DNA of 64,000 nt from Planctomycetaceae bacterium (lineage in GTDB: Bacteria; Planctomycetota; Planctomycetia; Planctomycetales; Planctomycetaceae): contig JAWKTX010000017.1 in assembly GCA_041398825.1 (NCBI GenBank), forward strand, positions 1 to 64,000. The letters run 5' to 3'. The stretch's first letter is position 1. Each line of letters starts with the position of its first letter. Below the pieces are notes generated by a model. It did not search any database and was not told the DNA's origin. It saw nothing but the letters and a program-made list of their open reading frames with translations. The position numbers were made by a program, and so were the translations under genes. Positions 18,195-27,572 of the stretch are shown here, one piece after another.

Positions 18195-19199
18195 TCAAAG
18201 GTCACCGGGAATTTCGCCGCCGCTGATGGTGCCGTAAGCTCGATAGACACCCAGATCTACATTTTCGCTGACGAATCTGGCACTGCCGTCCAGCATCGCG
18301 AAGTGACCACCACCGACGTGTCGGCTGTTAAAGCCGTAATTGTTCGGCCAGTTATTGATGGCCGGTGTCCCGGGTAGTTTCACGAAATAGTTGAGAGTGA
18401 TGGCAGCCGTGGCGGTGACTGCATTGGGGTTATACCACCAGTTCCATTGCGAATAGCCAGCGAGCGCTTCGCCAGCGGCGAATGTGTTGCTTGTTCCATC
18501 GGTTACGTCCCGTACCCGGGTTGGTCCGTTGTTGCCGAGCTGGTTCGAGCACAGGTACCCATTTCCGAAGTTGAGGCCATCGCCGTTGTTGGCGTTTCTG
18601 CCGCTGGTGGAAACAACTGGATTCCATGTGGCAAGACCTGCCTGCCAGTTGCTGCCGGCACAGGCTTTGTAGTTGGTCACCGCGAAGGAATCGCCCGCCA
18701 CGTGCCAGTCCGATCGTCGGTCCAGTAAACCGTTGTTATTGGTGTTGTCCGAAGGGCAGAGATAGGCACGAATGACTGTTTTTGCAATTTGCTGATTGTT
18801 GGTGTTGTTCTGGAACTTACTGATCCATGTGCCACCTGTACCGTTGAAGTCAATCTGGTTGTAAAGATTGGCCTGTTCGATGTAGGGAAGGATATGCATC
18901 ATCCAGCTTTGTCCGGAGTTTGTAATCTGGTTACCGCCGGCCCCTGTGTTCGCTGGCAGTGAGCTGTTGCCAGGAAAGTTGCGCAGAGCACCATTCGTTG
19001 GGAACGTGTTGAACGTGTCGTGATAATTGTAAATGGCCAGTGCAATCTGCTTCATGTTGTTCTTGCACTGGGTTCGGCGGGCAGCCTCGCGAGCTTGTTG
19101 AACGGCTGGCAGGAGCAGGGCGATCAGGATTGCGATGATTGCAATCACGACCAAAAGTTCGATCAGTGTAAAGCCATCTCTTCGGGTGCATCGTCTCAT
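18195..19199 (-). CDS. DUF1559 prepilin-like protein
   Basis: A prepilin peptidase site and hydrophobic helix are plain at the N-terminus (RRDGFTLIELLVVIAIIAIL), followed by 'LLPAVQQAREAARRTQCKNN' and 'MKQIALAIYNYHDTF', the DUF1559 signature. The rest is a beta-rich C-terminal domain ending 'GHFAMLDGSARFVSENVDLG...'. These proteins occur in many copies in planctomycetes and are thought to be type II pseudopilin-like surface proteins. An AGGAG site lies 9 bases ahead of the start. Length (334) is normal. Confidence 0.95.
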   Translation of the reverse strand: MRRCTRRDGFTLIELLVVIAIIAILIALLLPAVQQAREAARRTQCKNNMKQIALAIYNYHDTFNTFPTNGALRNFPGNSSLPANTGAGGNQITNSGQSWMMHILPYIEQANLYNQIDFNGTGGTWISKFQNNTNNQQIAKTVIRAYLCPSDNTNNNGLLDRRSDWHVAGDSFAVTNYKACAGSNWQAGLATWNPVVSTSGRNANNGDGLNFGNGYLCSNQLGNNGPTRVRDVTDGTSNTFAAGEALAGYSQWNWWYNPNAVTATAAITLNYFVKLPGTPAINNWPNNYGFNSRHVGGGHFAMLDGSARFVSENVDLGVYRAYGTISGGEIPGDL

Positions 19200-19520
19200 C
19201 GGAACAACTCCTGGGATTGAGCAGCTAAGGAAAGCCCTGGCGGGGCGGAAATCACGCTACGTAGAAAGGAGGTTGCATTATTACGGCAAAGCGTCTTCAC
19301 TTTATCTTCACAATTCTCCCGACGCAATTCAGGGATGGTCGCACTGCGGGGGATTTGAAAACTTGTCTAAAGGGCCGAAAGTGTGCGGAATTCCCGGATC
19401 GGTCGCGAAAACGGGGGAGCGATTGGCGCTTGTGAGATGCGCTGCGCATGGCTGACGATCTGGCAATTGCGTGCGCCGATGCGTCATCGTTTTTTGGTGG
19501 GACAGCGGTGAAAAGAGGTT
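19200..19520. other. Upstream region of the DUF1559 gene, nothing else recognised
   Basis: This 321-bp gap separates the start of the DUF1559 gene from the 3' end of the metal ATPase gene. Apart from the ribosome-binding site next to the DUF1559 start, I see no coding frame, strong hairpin or repeat. Confidence 0.5.
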
Positions 19521-21905
19521 TCAGTCGCTGGTCAACAGCAGCAATCGCAATCCATTCAGGCAAACCAGAACAGTACTTCCTTCATGGCCAACCACACCAA
19601 CGGGAAGCGGCAGGTTAAAGCCCAGTGCCGCCGCGATCAGAAGCACGATGACCAGCCCGGCAAACGTCAGGTTCTGTCGAAGAACTCGTTGTGACTTGCG
19701 GGCCAGCGTCTGCAGAAGTGCGATGTTTTCAAGCTTGTCACCCATCAGAACAATGTCTGCTGTTTCCATCGCAATGTCGGTCCCGGCTGCTCCCATGGCA
19801 ACGCCAAGGTCAGAGGCGGCGAGCGCCGGGGCATCGTTGACTCCGTCGCCGATCATCATCACGCGACCTTGTTGTTTGAGTTCGCGAATGGCGTTGACTT
19901 TGTCTTCCGGAAGCAGGTCGGCCCTTACGTCGTCCACCCCGGCTTCTTCTCCGATGGCTTCGGCGACTGGCAATTGATCTCCCGTTAACATGACGACGCG
20001 TTTGACGCCAACGCGATGCAGATCCTCCACCAGTTTCCGTGCTTCCGGTCGCAATGTGTCGGCCATGACCAGAACCGCTTTCGCCACAACCCGATCCTGT
20101 TCTGCAACGCCCAGCCAGACGCAGGTCTTTCCGCGCGCTTGCAGGGGCGACGAGGACGAAAACAATTCGGCCATTCCATCGGCTTCTGCTTCGCGAAACA
20201 TTCGCTCGCTGCCCACGATGTAACGCGTCCCGGCGATAACGGCTTCGGCTCCCTTACCGGTGGTAGACTGGAATTCGGATGCGGGCACCAGTTCGATTGC
20301 ATGTTCGTTTGCACTTCGAACAATGGCTGTGGCGAGTGGATGTTCGGAACGTGCTTCGAGCGATGCTGCTGCGGCCAGCAGGTGACGAACATCTTCTGAC
20401 AGGGGCGCTCCCGATTCTTCAGACATCATCACGTGTACGCCCGTCGCGGTGACCATGTCAGTAAGTGCAGGGCGACCTACGGTCAGCGTTCCTGTCTTAT
20501 CGATGGCAACGATGTCAATCTGTGCGGCACGTTCCAGATGGGATCCACCTTTAATCAGAATGCCTCTTCGAGCGGCGCCGCCGATAGCAGACAAAACTGT
20601 CGCGGGAGTGCTGATGACCAAAGCACATGGGGACGCAACCACCATGATTGTCATCGCGCGGTAAAATGCTTCGGAGAAAGGCTGCTTCCAAAGGAGCCAG
20701 GGGACTGCAAAGACCAGGACAGTGAAGGCAATGACGCCGGTGGCATAGTACTGTTCCGCCTGTTCGAGAAACTGCTGAGTACCTGATTTTTCGGCCTGAG
20801 CTTCCGCGACAAGTTTGACCATACGGGAGAGAGTAGAATCTTCGGCTCGACGGTTGACGCGGATTTCGAGACCACCACTCTGATTGAGCGTACCTGCAAA
20901 AAGGGTATCGCCGGAAGACTTGCTGACCGGCATGGATTCGCCGGTCAGCGACGATTCATCGACACTGCTGTTGCCTTCACTGACGACTCCGTCCACCGGA
21001 ATATATTCCCCTGGTCGCACGATGACGATGTCGTCAATCTGCAGGTCTTCAACAGAAACTACTTCATTGCCGGATTCACTTTTCCGCAGCGCGGTTTCCG
21101 GACGCAGGGTCAGCAATGCTTCGATGGCGCGTTGAGTGCGTTCCATCGCGTAACGTTGCAGTACGTTCGAAAAAGCAAACAGAAACAGGAGCAGGGCACC
21201 TTCGAACGGAGCCCCCACAATGGCGGCTCCGATGGCGGCCAGCACCATCAGCACATCGACATCCAGAACACGTTCGCGCAGGGAGGCCAAAGCGGACCGG
21301 ACACCCTGTTGCCCGTTAAAAATATATGCAACGCAATAGAGGATCCACGTCGCCGTGGTCATCCCGATTCGATAATCAACGGTCGCTGCCGTGACGAGCG
21401 CGATGAAGCCAATTGCGCAGGAGACTTCTTCGTTCAGTTGACCTGAGCGAAGTTTGTCCACAAAGCCTGCACGAGCCCCGGATCGGAATGAGGATTCGAA
21501 CGACTTAACGTTCGCTCCCGTCTGTTTGATTCCTTCGATTACCCGATCATTTGTTGTCTGTTGAGCGTCAAAGGTCAACGTCAGAACTCGCCCCAGATAG
21601 GTAGCGACGGCTCTGCGGACGCCCGGAATCTGCTGCACTCGTCCCCCCAGTCGATTCGCACTGGCTTCGCTGCCTGCACCTTCCAGCCGGAGTGTGAGTT
21701 TGTGGATAGCCGAAGTGACCTCGCCCATGTGTTCGTTGACAAGGTAGCGAACGTCATCTTCTGAAAGCCTGGCAGGGTCATAGGCGATCTGCAGGCCCTC
21801 CGCATTTGGCGTCGGCTGAATATCGACGATCCCCCGATGATCCTGCAGGGAATGGTCGCTTTGCAGGGAGGGTGGATGCAGCGGATCTTTTTCTTTTGAC
21901 GTCAT
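19521..21905 (-). CDS. P1B-4-type metal-transporting ATPase
   Basis: This heavy-metal P-type ATPase exports a transition metal. The pieces seen are TGES (321-324), the membrane metal site S425-P-C427, the phosphorylation motif DKTGTLT (469-475), GDGVNDAPA, and HEGST (774-778) in the last membrane segment. The SPC plus HEGS/GT pair marks the P1B-4 subclass (CoaT, CtpD, PfeT), whose ions are Co, Zn, Fe(II) or Ni, not Cu. The N-terminal ~135 residues resemble two ferredoxin-like HMA folds but have no CxxC, so they cannot bind metal in the usual way. No regulator is adjacent. Confidence 0.92.
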   Translation of the reverse strand: MTSKEKDPLHPPSLQSDHSLQDHRGIVDIQPTPNAEGLQIAYDPARLSEDDVRYLVNEHMGEVTSAIHKLTLRLEGAGSEASANRLGGRVQQIPGVRRAVATYLGRVLTLTFDAQQTTNDRVIEGIKQTGANVKSFESSFRSGARAGFVDKLRSGQLNEEVSCAIGFIALVTAATVDYRIGMTTATWILYCVAYIFNGQQGVRSALASLRERVLDVDVLMVLAAIGAAIVGAPFEGALLLFLFAFSNVLQRYAMERTQRAIEALLTLRPETALRKSESGNEVVSVEDLQIDDIVIVRPGEYIPVDGVVSEGNSSVDESSLTGESMPVSKSSGDTLFAGTLNQSGGLEIRVNRRAEDSTLSRMVKLVAEAQAEKSGTQQFLEQAEQYYATGVIAFTVLVFAVPWLLWKQPFSEAFYRAMTIMVVASPCALVISTPATVLSAIGGAARRGILIKGGSHLERAAQIDIVAIDKTGTLTVGRPALTDMVTATGVHVMMSEESGAPLSEDVRHLLAAAASLEARSEHPLATAIVRSANEHAIELVPASEFQSTTGKGAEAVIAGTRYIVGSERMFREAEADGMAELFSSSSPLQARGKTCVWLGVAEQDRVVAKAVLVMADTLRPEARKLVEDLHRVGVKRVVMLTGDQLPVAEAIGEEAGVDDVRADLLPEDKVNAIRELKQQGRVMMIGDGVNDAPALAASDLGVAMGAAGTDIAMETADIVLMGDKLENIALLQTLARKSQRVLRQNLTFAGLVIVLLIAAALGFNLPLPVGVVGHEGSTVLVCLNGLRLLLLTSD

Positions 21906-22212
21906 TCAGTTGGCTCAGTTAAGCGACACTTGAAACGAACAGGATCTGAACTGTATGCCCCGGCAACTTCGCTTGCCACCTTGGCCCGTCCGGTCCGGTT
22001 GACTGGTGCCCGGCGGAATATGGCATGGTGTTTCTCGCCTGATGGTTCAGGATCAGGGAAAACTGCCGTTGAAAATGCGGAATGAGTCCCGCAACGTGGT
22101 TTCGTGTTGCAGACCGCGTGAATGTCTTGTGCATCGCCCCCGGCGATTGCCGGCATTCCGGGGTTACTTCAGACGCTGTTGCGGTGACCCCAGCTGCGTT
22201 CGAGACGTTCCG
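21906..22212. other. Gap between hisD and the metal ATPase gene, nothing recognised
   Basis: This 307-bp stretch lies between the 3' end of hisD and the 5' end of the ATPase gene, both on the minus strand. It must hold the ATPase promoter. I see no operator-like palindrome, hairpin or convincing coding frame. Confidence 0.5.
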
Positions 22213-23577
22213 TCAGTTTCTCCGGATATCAACACTGGCACTATGGGCTGTCAGGCCTTCTTTGTCTGCGATTAGTCGGACCCGATCGGCATCGGCCTCC
22301 AGGGCGGCCTTATCGTACTGAATTACCGAGCTGCGTTTCAGAAAGTCTGTAGCCGCAAGGCCGTTGGCGAAGCGAGCCGTTCCTCCAGTGGGCAGGACGT
22401 GGGATGGACCGGCGATGTAGTCACCCAGAGCAACCGGAGTGTAATGGCCCATAAAAATGGCCCCGGCATTCTGGATCTGGCCGAGCATTCGTTCGGCGTC
22501 GTCCATGGAAATGTGCAGGTGCTCGGGAGCGAGTAAGTCTGTCAATTCTGCTGCTTCGTGTTCACTGCGGGCCAGAATCAGCGCGCCGTATTCTTCGAGG
22601 CTCTGGCGAGCAAGATCACCGCGGGGCAGCAGGGCGAGCTGACGTTCGAGTGCGGTTTGGACCTGCTGGATGAGAGGTTCGTGCCAGGTAATCAGGACAC
22701 CGGACCCGGGGCTGTGTTCGGCCTGGGAGATCAAATCGGCTGCGATAAATTCCGGGTTGGCTGTTTCATCCGCCAAAACGATGACTTCGCTTGGTCCGGC
22801 GATGCTGTCAATGTCGACATCACCAAAAACGTGCTGCTTCGCGAGGGCCACAAACAGGTTGCCGGGGCCGACAATCTTGTCGACGCGGTTCAGACCTGCA
22901 ACGCCATACGCCATGGCTGCAACAGCCTGCGCGCCTCCCACGCGGTAGATTTCCGTCACTCCGATTGTATGACACGTTGCCAGCATATCGATGTTGTAGC
23001 CACCAAAGTCTGTGGGCGGCACCACGATGGCAATCTCTTTCACTCCCGCCGTCATTGCAGGCACCGCGGTCATCAGCACGGTGGACGGATATGCGGCGGC
23101 TCCCCCCGGGACACAAATGCCCACTCGCTTCATGGGAAGGTGTCGCTGGCGCAGTTCAACAGTGCCGTTGCCGGTCGTGCGGATAACATGTGCATCCTGC
23201 GGAAGAACGGCCTGCTGAAATTCCGTGATATTGTCCCGGATATGGCGGACGGTTTCGATGAATGCAGGATCAGCCTTTCTGGCAGCATCTTCGAGTTCCT
23301 CCGGGGTGACTCGGATGGTTTCTGCCGTCAGTTGTTTGCGATCGAGCTTCTCTGTGTACCTGAGTAAAGCGTCAATCCCGTCCGTTCGTACGTCTTCGCA
23401 AATGCGTTTGACAACTTCACGGGGACTCAGCGCTTCGCCGAAAAGCTGGATGGTTCGTTGTCTGCCGGCTTCGGAAACAACGTCACCTCGAGGGCTGAGC
23501 TTCTCGCGCAGCTGATGAAACATTGCTGTCGCGTCGCCATTGCGACAGTCGATTGTGTTGATTTGAATCGGTGACAT
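22213..23577 (-). CDS. hisD: Histidinol dehydrogenase
   Basis: It catalyses the last two steps of histidine synthesis, oxidising histidinol to histidine with NAD and zinc. The family blocks are present: VGICVPGGAAAYPSTVLM, VGGAQAVAAMAYG, KIVGPGNLFVALAKQ, IDSIAGPSEVIVLAD, the metal/catalytic region in LISQAEHSPGSG, and APEHLHISM near the C-terminus. The 454-residue length is full. It stands apart from other his genes, as is common in planctomycetes. Confidence 0.96.
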   Translation of the reverse strand: MSPIQINTIDCRNGDATAMFHQLREKLSPRGDVVSEAGRQRTIQLFGEALSPREVVKRICEDVRTDGIDALLRYTEKLDRKQLTAETIRVTPEELEDAARKADPAFIETVRHIRDNITEFQQAVLPQDAHVIRTTGNGTVELRQRHLPMKRVGICVPGGAAAYPSTVLMTAVPAMTAGVKEIAIVVPPTDFGGYNIDMLATCHTIGVTEIYRVGGAQAVAAMAYGVAGLNRVDKIVGPGNLFVALAKQHVFGDVDIDSIAGPSEVIVLADETANPEFIAADLISQAEHSPGSGVLITWHEPLIQQVQTALERQLALLPRGDLARQSLEEYGALILARSEHEAAELTDLLAPEHLHISMDDAERMLGQIQNAGAIFMGHYTPVALGDYIAGPSHVLPTGGTARFANGLAATDFLKRSSVIQYDKAALEADADRVRLIADKEGLTAHSASVDIRRN

Positions 23578-23773
23578 AATCGGTCGTGGGAAAAGTATGT
23601 TCAGAGAATGCAGGATTTTTGGCAGTCTACTTTCCTATTTGAACGGATTCTGGCGATGCTCACCACGATTCCGAGTCATTGAATGCGTGTGTCGTCAGAA
23701 TTAAAGTGTCGACGCCAGAATTGAGATTCCCGGGAGTTTGATTTGTGGCAATCATACTATCCGTCATTGACCT

Positions 23774-24913
23774 GTGAATTTAATCGCCGGGATCCACGAC
23801 CCGGCAGAAAGTATCCCTGTGAATCCTGAGGCGACAAAGCCCATCGACCTGCGAAGTGACACGGTGACGAAGCCGTCGGCGGCTATGCGATGGGCCATGC
23901 TGACTGCCGAAGTCGGCGATGATATGCTCGGAGAAGATCCGACGGTCAATCAGCTGGAGGCCAGGATTGCGGAAATGTGTGGCAAGCAGGCGGCCGTTTT
24001 CGTTTGCTCCGGGACTCAGGCAAATCAGGTGGCTGTTCGAGTTCATTGTCGGCCAGGCGACGAATTGTTGATCAACGAAACGGGGCACATCGCCAATTTT
24101 GAAGCGGGTGGCGCGGCGGCCTTAAGTGGTGTAACGGTGAGGACGATCCAGGCAGAGCAGGGTCGGCTGGACGTCGACCAACTCAAGGGGCGTATCCGTT
24201 CGAATGATCAGCATTACGGCCGAACGAAGCTTGTCTGCCTCGAAAATACGACGAATCTGGGCGGTGGTGTATCGTATTCCCTGCCGCACCTGCGCCGCGT
24301 TTCGGAATGGGCGCGATCTCATGGTCTCCGCCTGCACCTGGATGGGGCTCGTGTTTTTAACGCGGTTGTTTCACAGGGATACGCTCTGGCTGACGTATGC
24401 GAATGCTTTGATACCATTTCCATCTGCTTTTCCAAGGGACTTGGCTGCCCGATGGGATCCGTCGTCGTTGGAAGTCATGACGATATTTTTGAATCGAGAC
24501 GCGTACGGAAACTGTTCGGTGGTGCGATGCGGCAGGCTGGTTTCGCTGCTGCTGCGGCCCTTTACGCGCTGGATCACAATATTCATCGGCTGACTGACGA
24601 TCATGAAAATGCGAAAACTCTCGGGCACCTCCTTCAGCAGATTCCGGGAATGACGGTCGAAACGGAAACCCTGGAAACGAATCTCGTTTACTTTTCCGTA
24701 GATCCTTCCTTCGGTTCGGCTGTGCAGATGGTCGCTGCCCTGCAGAAAGCCGGCGTACTATTGTTTCCGATGGGGGGGCAGAGGATGAGAGCCGTCACAC
24801 ATCTGAATGTTTCTGCCGAAGATATGCATCGCACTGCAGACATCTTGCGCCAGTGTCTTGCTGACGGAATCAGCGACCAGCCCTTAACGACGTCCGGGCC
24901 CTACGAAAAATGA
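23774..24913 (+). CDS. ltaE: Low-specificity L-threonine aldolase
   Basis: This PLP enzyme splits threonine (and allo-threonine) to glycine and acetaldehyde. Family blocks are PIDLRSDTVTKPSAAMRWAM, VGDDMLGEDPTVNQLE, CSGTQANQVAVR, LHLDGARVFNA and the PLP lysine in SICFSKGLGCPMGS (K221). Start is uncertain: no ATG fits, and GTG at 23774 or 23819 is possible; the family normally begins near the IDLRSDT block, so the extra ~20 N-terminal residues are unusual. Its stop overlaps the larE start by 4 bases (ATGA), implying coupled translation. It is divergent from hisD. Confidence 0.92.
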   Translation: MNLIAGIHDPAESIPVNPEATKPIDLRSDTVTKPSAAMRWAMLTAEVGDDMLGEDPTVNQLEARIAEMCGKQAAVFVCSGTQANQVAVRVHCRPGDELLINETGHIANFEAGGAAALSGVTVRTIQAEQGRLDVDQLKGRIRSNDQHYGRTKLVCLENTTNLGGGVSYSLPHLRRVSEWARSHGLRLHLDGARVFNAVVSQGYALADVCECFDTISICFSKGLGCPMGSVVVGSHDDIFESRRVRKLFGGAMRQAGFAAAAALYALDHNIHRLTDDHENAKTLGHLLQQIPGMTVETETLETNLVYFSVDPSFGSAVQMVAALQKAGVLLFPMGGQRMRAVTHLNVSAEDMHRTADILRQCLADGISDQPLTTSGPYEK

Positions 24914-25809
24914 GTGACACTTCCCCATTGATTGATCCGGTGTCAGCGAGTACTGATGCCATCAGCGAAATCGCCAATCGTCTTGTTGACAGGCTGGCAG
25001 GCTACGGTCCCGTTGCCGTCGCGTTTTCGGGGGGTGTGGACAGCGCAGTTGTCGCAAAGGCGGCTGTTCTGGCTTTGGGAGATCGATGTGTCGCGGTAAC
25101 AGCCGTCAGTCCCAGTCTTGCCGAATCGGATCGCAAATTGGCTGTTCAGACAGCAAGAGAACTGAGCATCAGGCATGTCGAATTCAGTACCAATGAATTC
25201 GATCGCGTGGAGTATCGGGCGAACGCTGGCAATCGCTGCTTCTACTGCAAAGACACTTTGTACTCGCTGACGGCGGCCCGTTTGCAGCAATTACAAGTGG
25301 GCGGTATCGTCAATGGGGCCAATGTTGACGACCTTGGTGATCATCGTCCGGGCATGATGGCCGCACGTGAACACCATGTGCGAAGCCCACTGATTGAAGA
25401 GGGGATTGATAAAGCCACGGTTCGTGCTCTGGCCCGATACTGGCAATTGGATGTTGCAGAAAAACCTGCGTCGCCGTGTCTGGCCAGTCGGATTGCTTAC
25501 GGTGTCGAGGTCACTGCTGAACGAGTGGCGCGTGTTGAAAAGGCCGAAGCATTTCTGCGTGATTTGGTTGGCAACGTGGAATTGCGAGTTCGATGTGAGC
25601 CCAACGAGATAGCTCGCATCGAAATTCCTCTCGACCAGCTTCATCGACTGACGACACCTGATTGTCGGGGTCAAGTCACCACCTGTCTGCGATCGCTGGG
25701 CTTTCGCGCGGTGACTCTGGATCTGGACGGATTTCGTTCGGGGAATCTGAATGACGCGCTGCCTCTGGTACAGTTGCAGACGGGGCGCGTTGAGAACAGG
25801 GAAGCGTAA
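24910..25809 (+). CDS. larE: LarE-type ATP-dependent sulfur transferase
   Basis: LarE adds sulfur to pyridinium-dicarboxylate mononucleotide while building the nickel-pincer cofactor of lactate racemase and relatives. The PP-loop SGGVDS is at 40-45. Cysteines are at 110 and 113 (NRCFYC) and in the family signature SPCLASRI (C190); some LarE proteins use three such cysteines to hold an iron-sulfur cluster, others only the last as a sacrificial sulfur donor. larA, larB and larC are not in the window. Coupling to threonine aldolase (4-base overlap) is unexplained. Confidence 0.9.
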   Translation: MSDTSPLIDPVSASTDAISEIANRLVDRLAGYGPVAVAFSGGVDSAVVAKAAVLALGDRCVAVTAVSPSLAESDRKLAVQTARELSIRHVEFSTNEFDRVEYRANAGNRCFYCKDTLYSLTAARLQQLQVGGIVNGANVDDLGDHRPGMMAAREHHVRSPLIEEGIDKATVRALARYWQLDVAEKPASPCLASRIAYGVEVTAERVARVEKAEAFLRDLVGNVELRVRCEPNEIARIEIPLDQLHRLTTPDCRGQVTTCLRSLGFRAVTLDLDGFRSGNLNDALPLVQLQTGRVENREA

Positions 25810-25907
25810 GTTGAGATCGTTCAGCCTGTAATGTCATACGTTAGCTGCGCCTTTGAGAAATCCGGCCGTGCAGAAGTCCATTGATGGGTTGTTCTGCCTG
25901 AATCTTT

Positions 25908-26375
25908 TCAATCGCTCAGCATCGTCCAGGTGCCAAACGTGGCCGCTTGTCCGATTACGCAGCCGCGATCGTCGACAACATTCCAGACGACTGCATTTTC
26001 AATCTGAAAACGCTGACCCGTCGATGAGATGCGGATCCCGGAATAATTGTCGATATAGCCATCGGAGCGTGTCCGTGCCAAAAGCCGCTCGCGTTCATCA
26101 CGATGGATTGGTTCTGCTGTTTTACGCGAAGGTGTCCCGATGAATTCCTCAATCGTCATTTGCCACAATCGCAATGCACTGAGGTTTCCGTAATTCAGCA
26201 ATGGATCTGTTTCTGTGCCGTGAGCTACGACGACAAACGGCGACTTGTACAACCGTTCTGCATCCTCTTCGGGATGTGTCCGTTCGATCAGTTCACTGCC
26301 GATCCATCGTTTCCAGGAGTCCAGCAGCTGTGTCGTACGCAGGGTCCATTCCGGCGAATTCCAAATTGCAGTCAT
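25908..26375 (-). CDS. MEKHLA domain protein
   Basis: The 155 residues match the stand-alone MEKHLA domain, which is PAS-like in fold: 'SPFVVVAHGTETDPLLNYGNLSALRLW', 'PSRKTAEPIHRDERERLLAR', and 'GIRISSTGQRFQIENAVVWN'. Its ligand and role in bacteria are unknown; in plants the domain occurs in HD-ZIP III regulators. It lies 21 bp downstream of an aldo/keto reductase gene in the same direction, so the two are likely cotranscribed. Confidence 0.9.
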   Translation of the reverse strand: MTAIWNSPEWTLRTTQLLDSWKRWIGSELIERTHPEEDAERLYKSPFVVVAHGTETDPLLNYGNLSALRLWQMTIEEFIGTPSRKTAEPIHRDERERLLARTRSDGYIDNYSGIRISSTGQRFQIENAVVWNVVDDRGCVIGQAATFGTWTMLSD

Positions 26376-26396
26376 GTTTGGTCTTCTCGCAATTCG

Positions 26397-27401
26397 CTAC
26401 ACGCGTGGCTTTTCGATGTTGCCAAGTTGGTTTAAGTCGGATTGTCTCTGTTGAAGAGCAGATTCGATTGCCGCCTCGGATGTCGAATCAAGAACGCGGT
26501 CGCCAGCCTTTGCTGTTTCCATAATCTGGTGGGGACGTCGAGCTCCGACAATAGCAGAGGTGACTTCCGGGCGTCGCAATACCCACGCGATTGATAATTC
26601 AGGAATTGTCCATCCCAGACTGTCCGCAATTGTTTGTAAACGATCGACGAATGCGAGATTGACTTCCAGTTGAGGCGACTGGAACCGCGGGTCACGCGAA
26701 CGATGGTCCTTTTCGGAAAGCGTCGCAACACGGTCTGCTGTAAAAGTACCCGTGAGAAGGCCTTTTCCCATGGGACTGTAACATACGACTCCTGTATTCT
26801 GCTGGTGACAAAAACCCAGCAGACTTTCTTCAACGTCGCGAGCGATCATGCTGTAAGGCGGTTGCAGAGTCGCGACGGGGTGAATGGCTTGCAGCCGCTG
26901 TAGCTGACTGACACTATGATTTGAAACTCCGATATGTCGGACTTTGCCCTGTGACTTCAGATCGACAAGTGTTTGCCAGCCTTCTTCGATCTCTTCATCC
27001 GGCTCCGGCCAGTGCATTTGATAGAGGTCGATGCATTCGACGTTCAGACGTTTCAGGCTGGCCTCACATTCAGCAATGATGCTGTTGCGGCGCAGGCATT
27101 TTCCTATTTCTCCTCCTCCCGAATTCGTTCGACCGCACTTGGTTGCGATGAGTGGCTTCTCAGTGGCAGGGATTTGCCTGAGAGCCTGACCTACCAGTGT
27201 TTCACTGTGGCCAAGTCCATAAACCGCTGCGGTATCGATCCAGTTGATGCCCTGTTTAACGGCTTCAATGATGGTTTCGATCGCTTCTGTTTCGTCCTGA
27301 TCACCCCACCCGAACTTCCAGTCGCCGCCACCAATCGCCCAGGTGCCGAGACCGATAACGCTGAGCTCCAGATCAGATTCTCCAACTCGTCGAAACTGCA
27401 T
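26397..27401 (-). CDS. Aldo/keto reductase
   Basis: This TIM-barrel NADPH-dependent oxidoreductase shows the catalytic tetrad: Asp in WIDTAAVYG with its Tyr, Lys in LIATKCG, and His in YQMHWPEP. The nucleotide-binding C-terminus (WVLRRPEVTSAIVGARRP) is typical. Start at 27401 (MQFRRVGES) is preferred over an earlier codon at 27422 because an AAAGG site sits 7-8 bases ahead. It lies 171 bp downstream of the sugar ABC permease on the same strand, so it may process the imported sugar; this is inference. Confidence 0.92.
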   Translation of the reverse strand: MQFRRVGESDLELSVIGLGTWAIGGGDWKFGWGDQDETEAIETIIEAVKQGINWIDTAAVYGLGHSETLVGQALRQIPATEKPLIATKCGRTNSGGGEIGKCLRRNSIIAECEASLKRLNVECIDLYQMHWPEPDEEIEEGWQTLVDLKSQGKVRHIGVSNHSVSQLQRLQAIHPVATLQPPYSMIARDVEESLLGFCHQQNTGVVCYSPMGKGLLTGTFTADRVATLSEKDHRSRDPRFQSPQLEVNLAFVDRLQTIADSLGWTIPELSIAWVLRRPEVTSAIVGARRPHQIMETAKAGDRVLDSTSEAAIESALQQRQSDLNQLGNIEKPRV

Positions 27402-27572
27402 GGCGTGCCTTTCTGAGATCATTTTCCTGTTCGCGGCGCTCTCATCGAAAATGAGGGGTGCCGTTGCGTGCCTGAAACCTGATTGTGGCGTTCGTGTCCG
27501 GCGATCATGAGCCGGAGTGCGCCGTGTTGATCAATGACTGTTGTGCTGGGACTGTATTCTGCGGAGAGGGAA

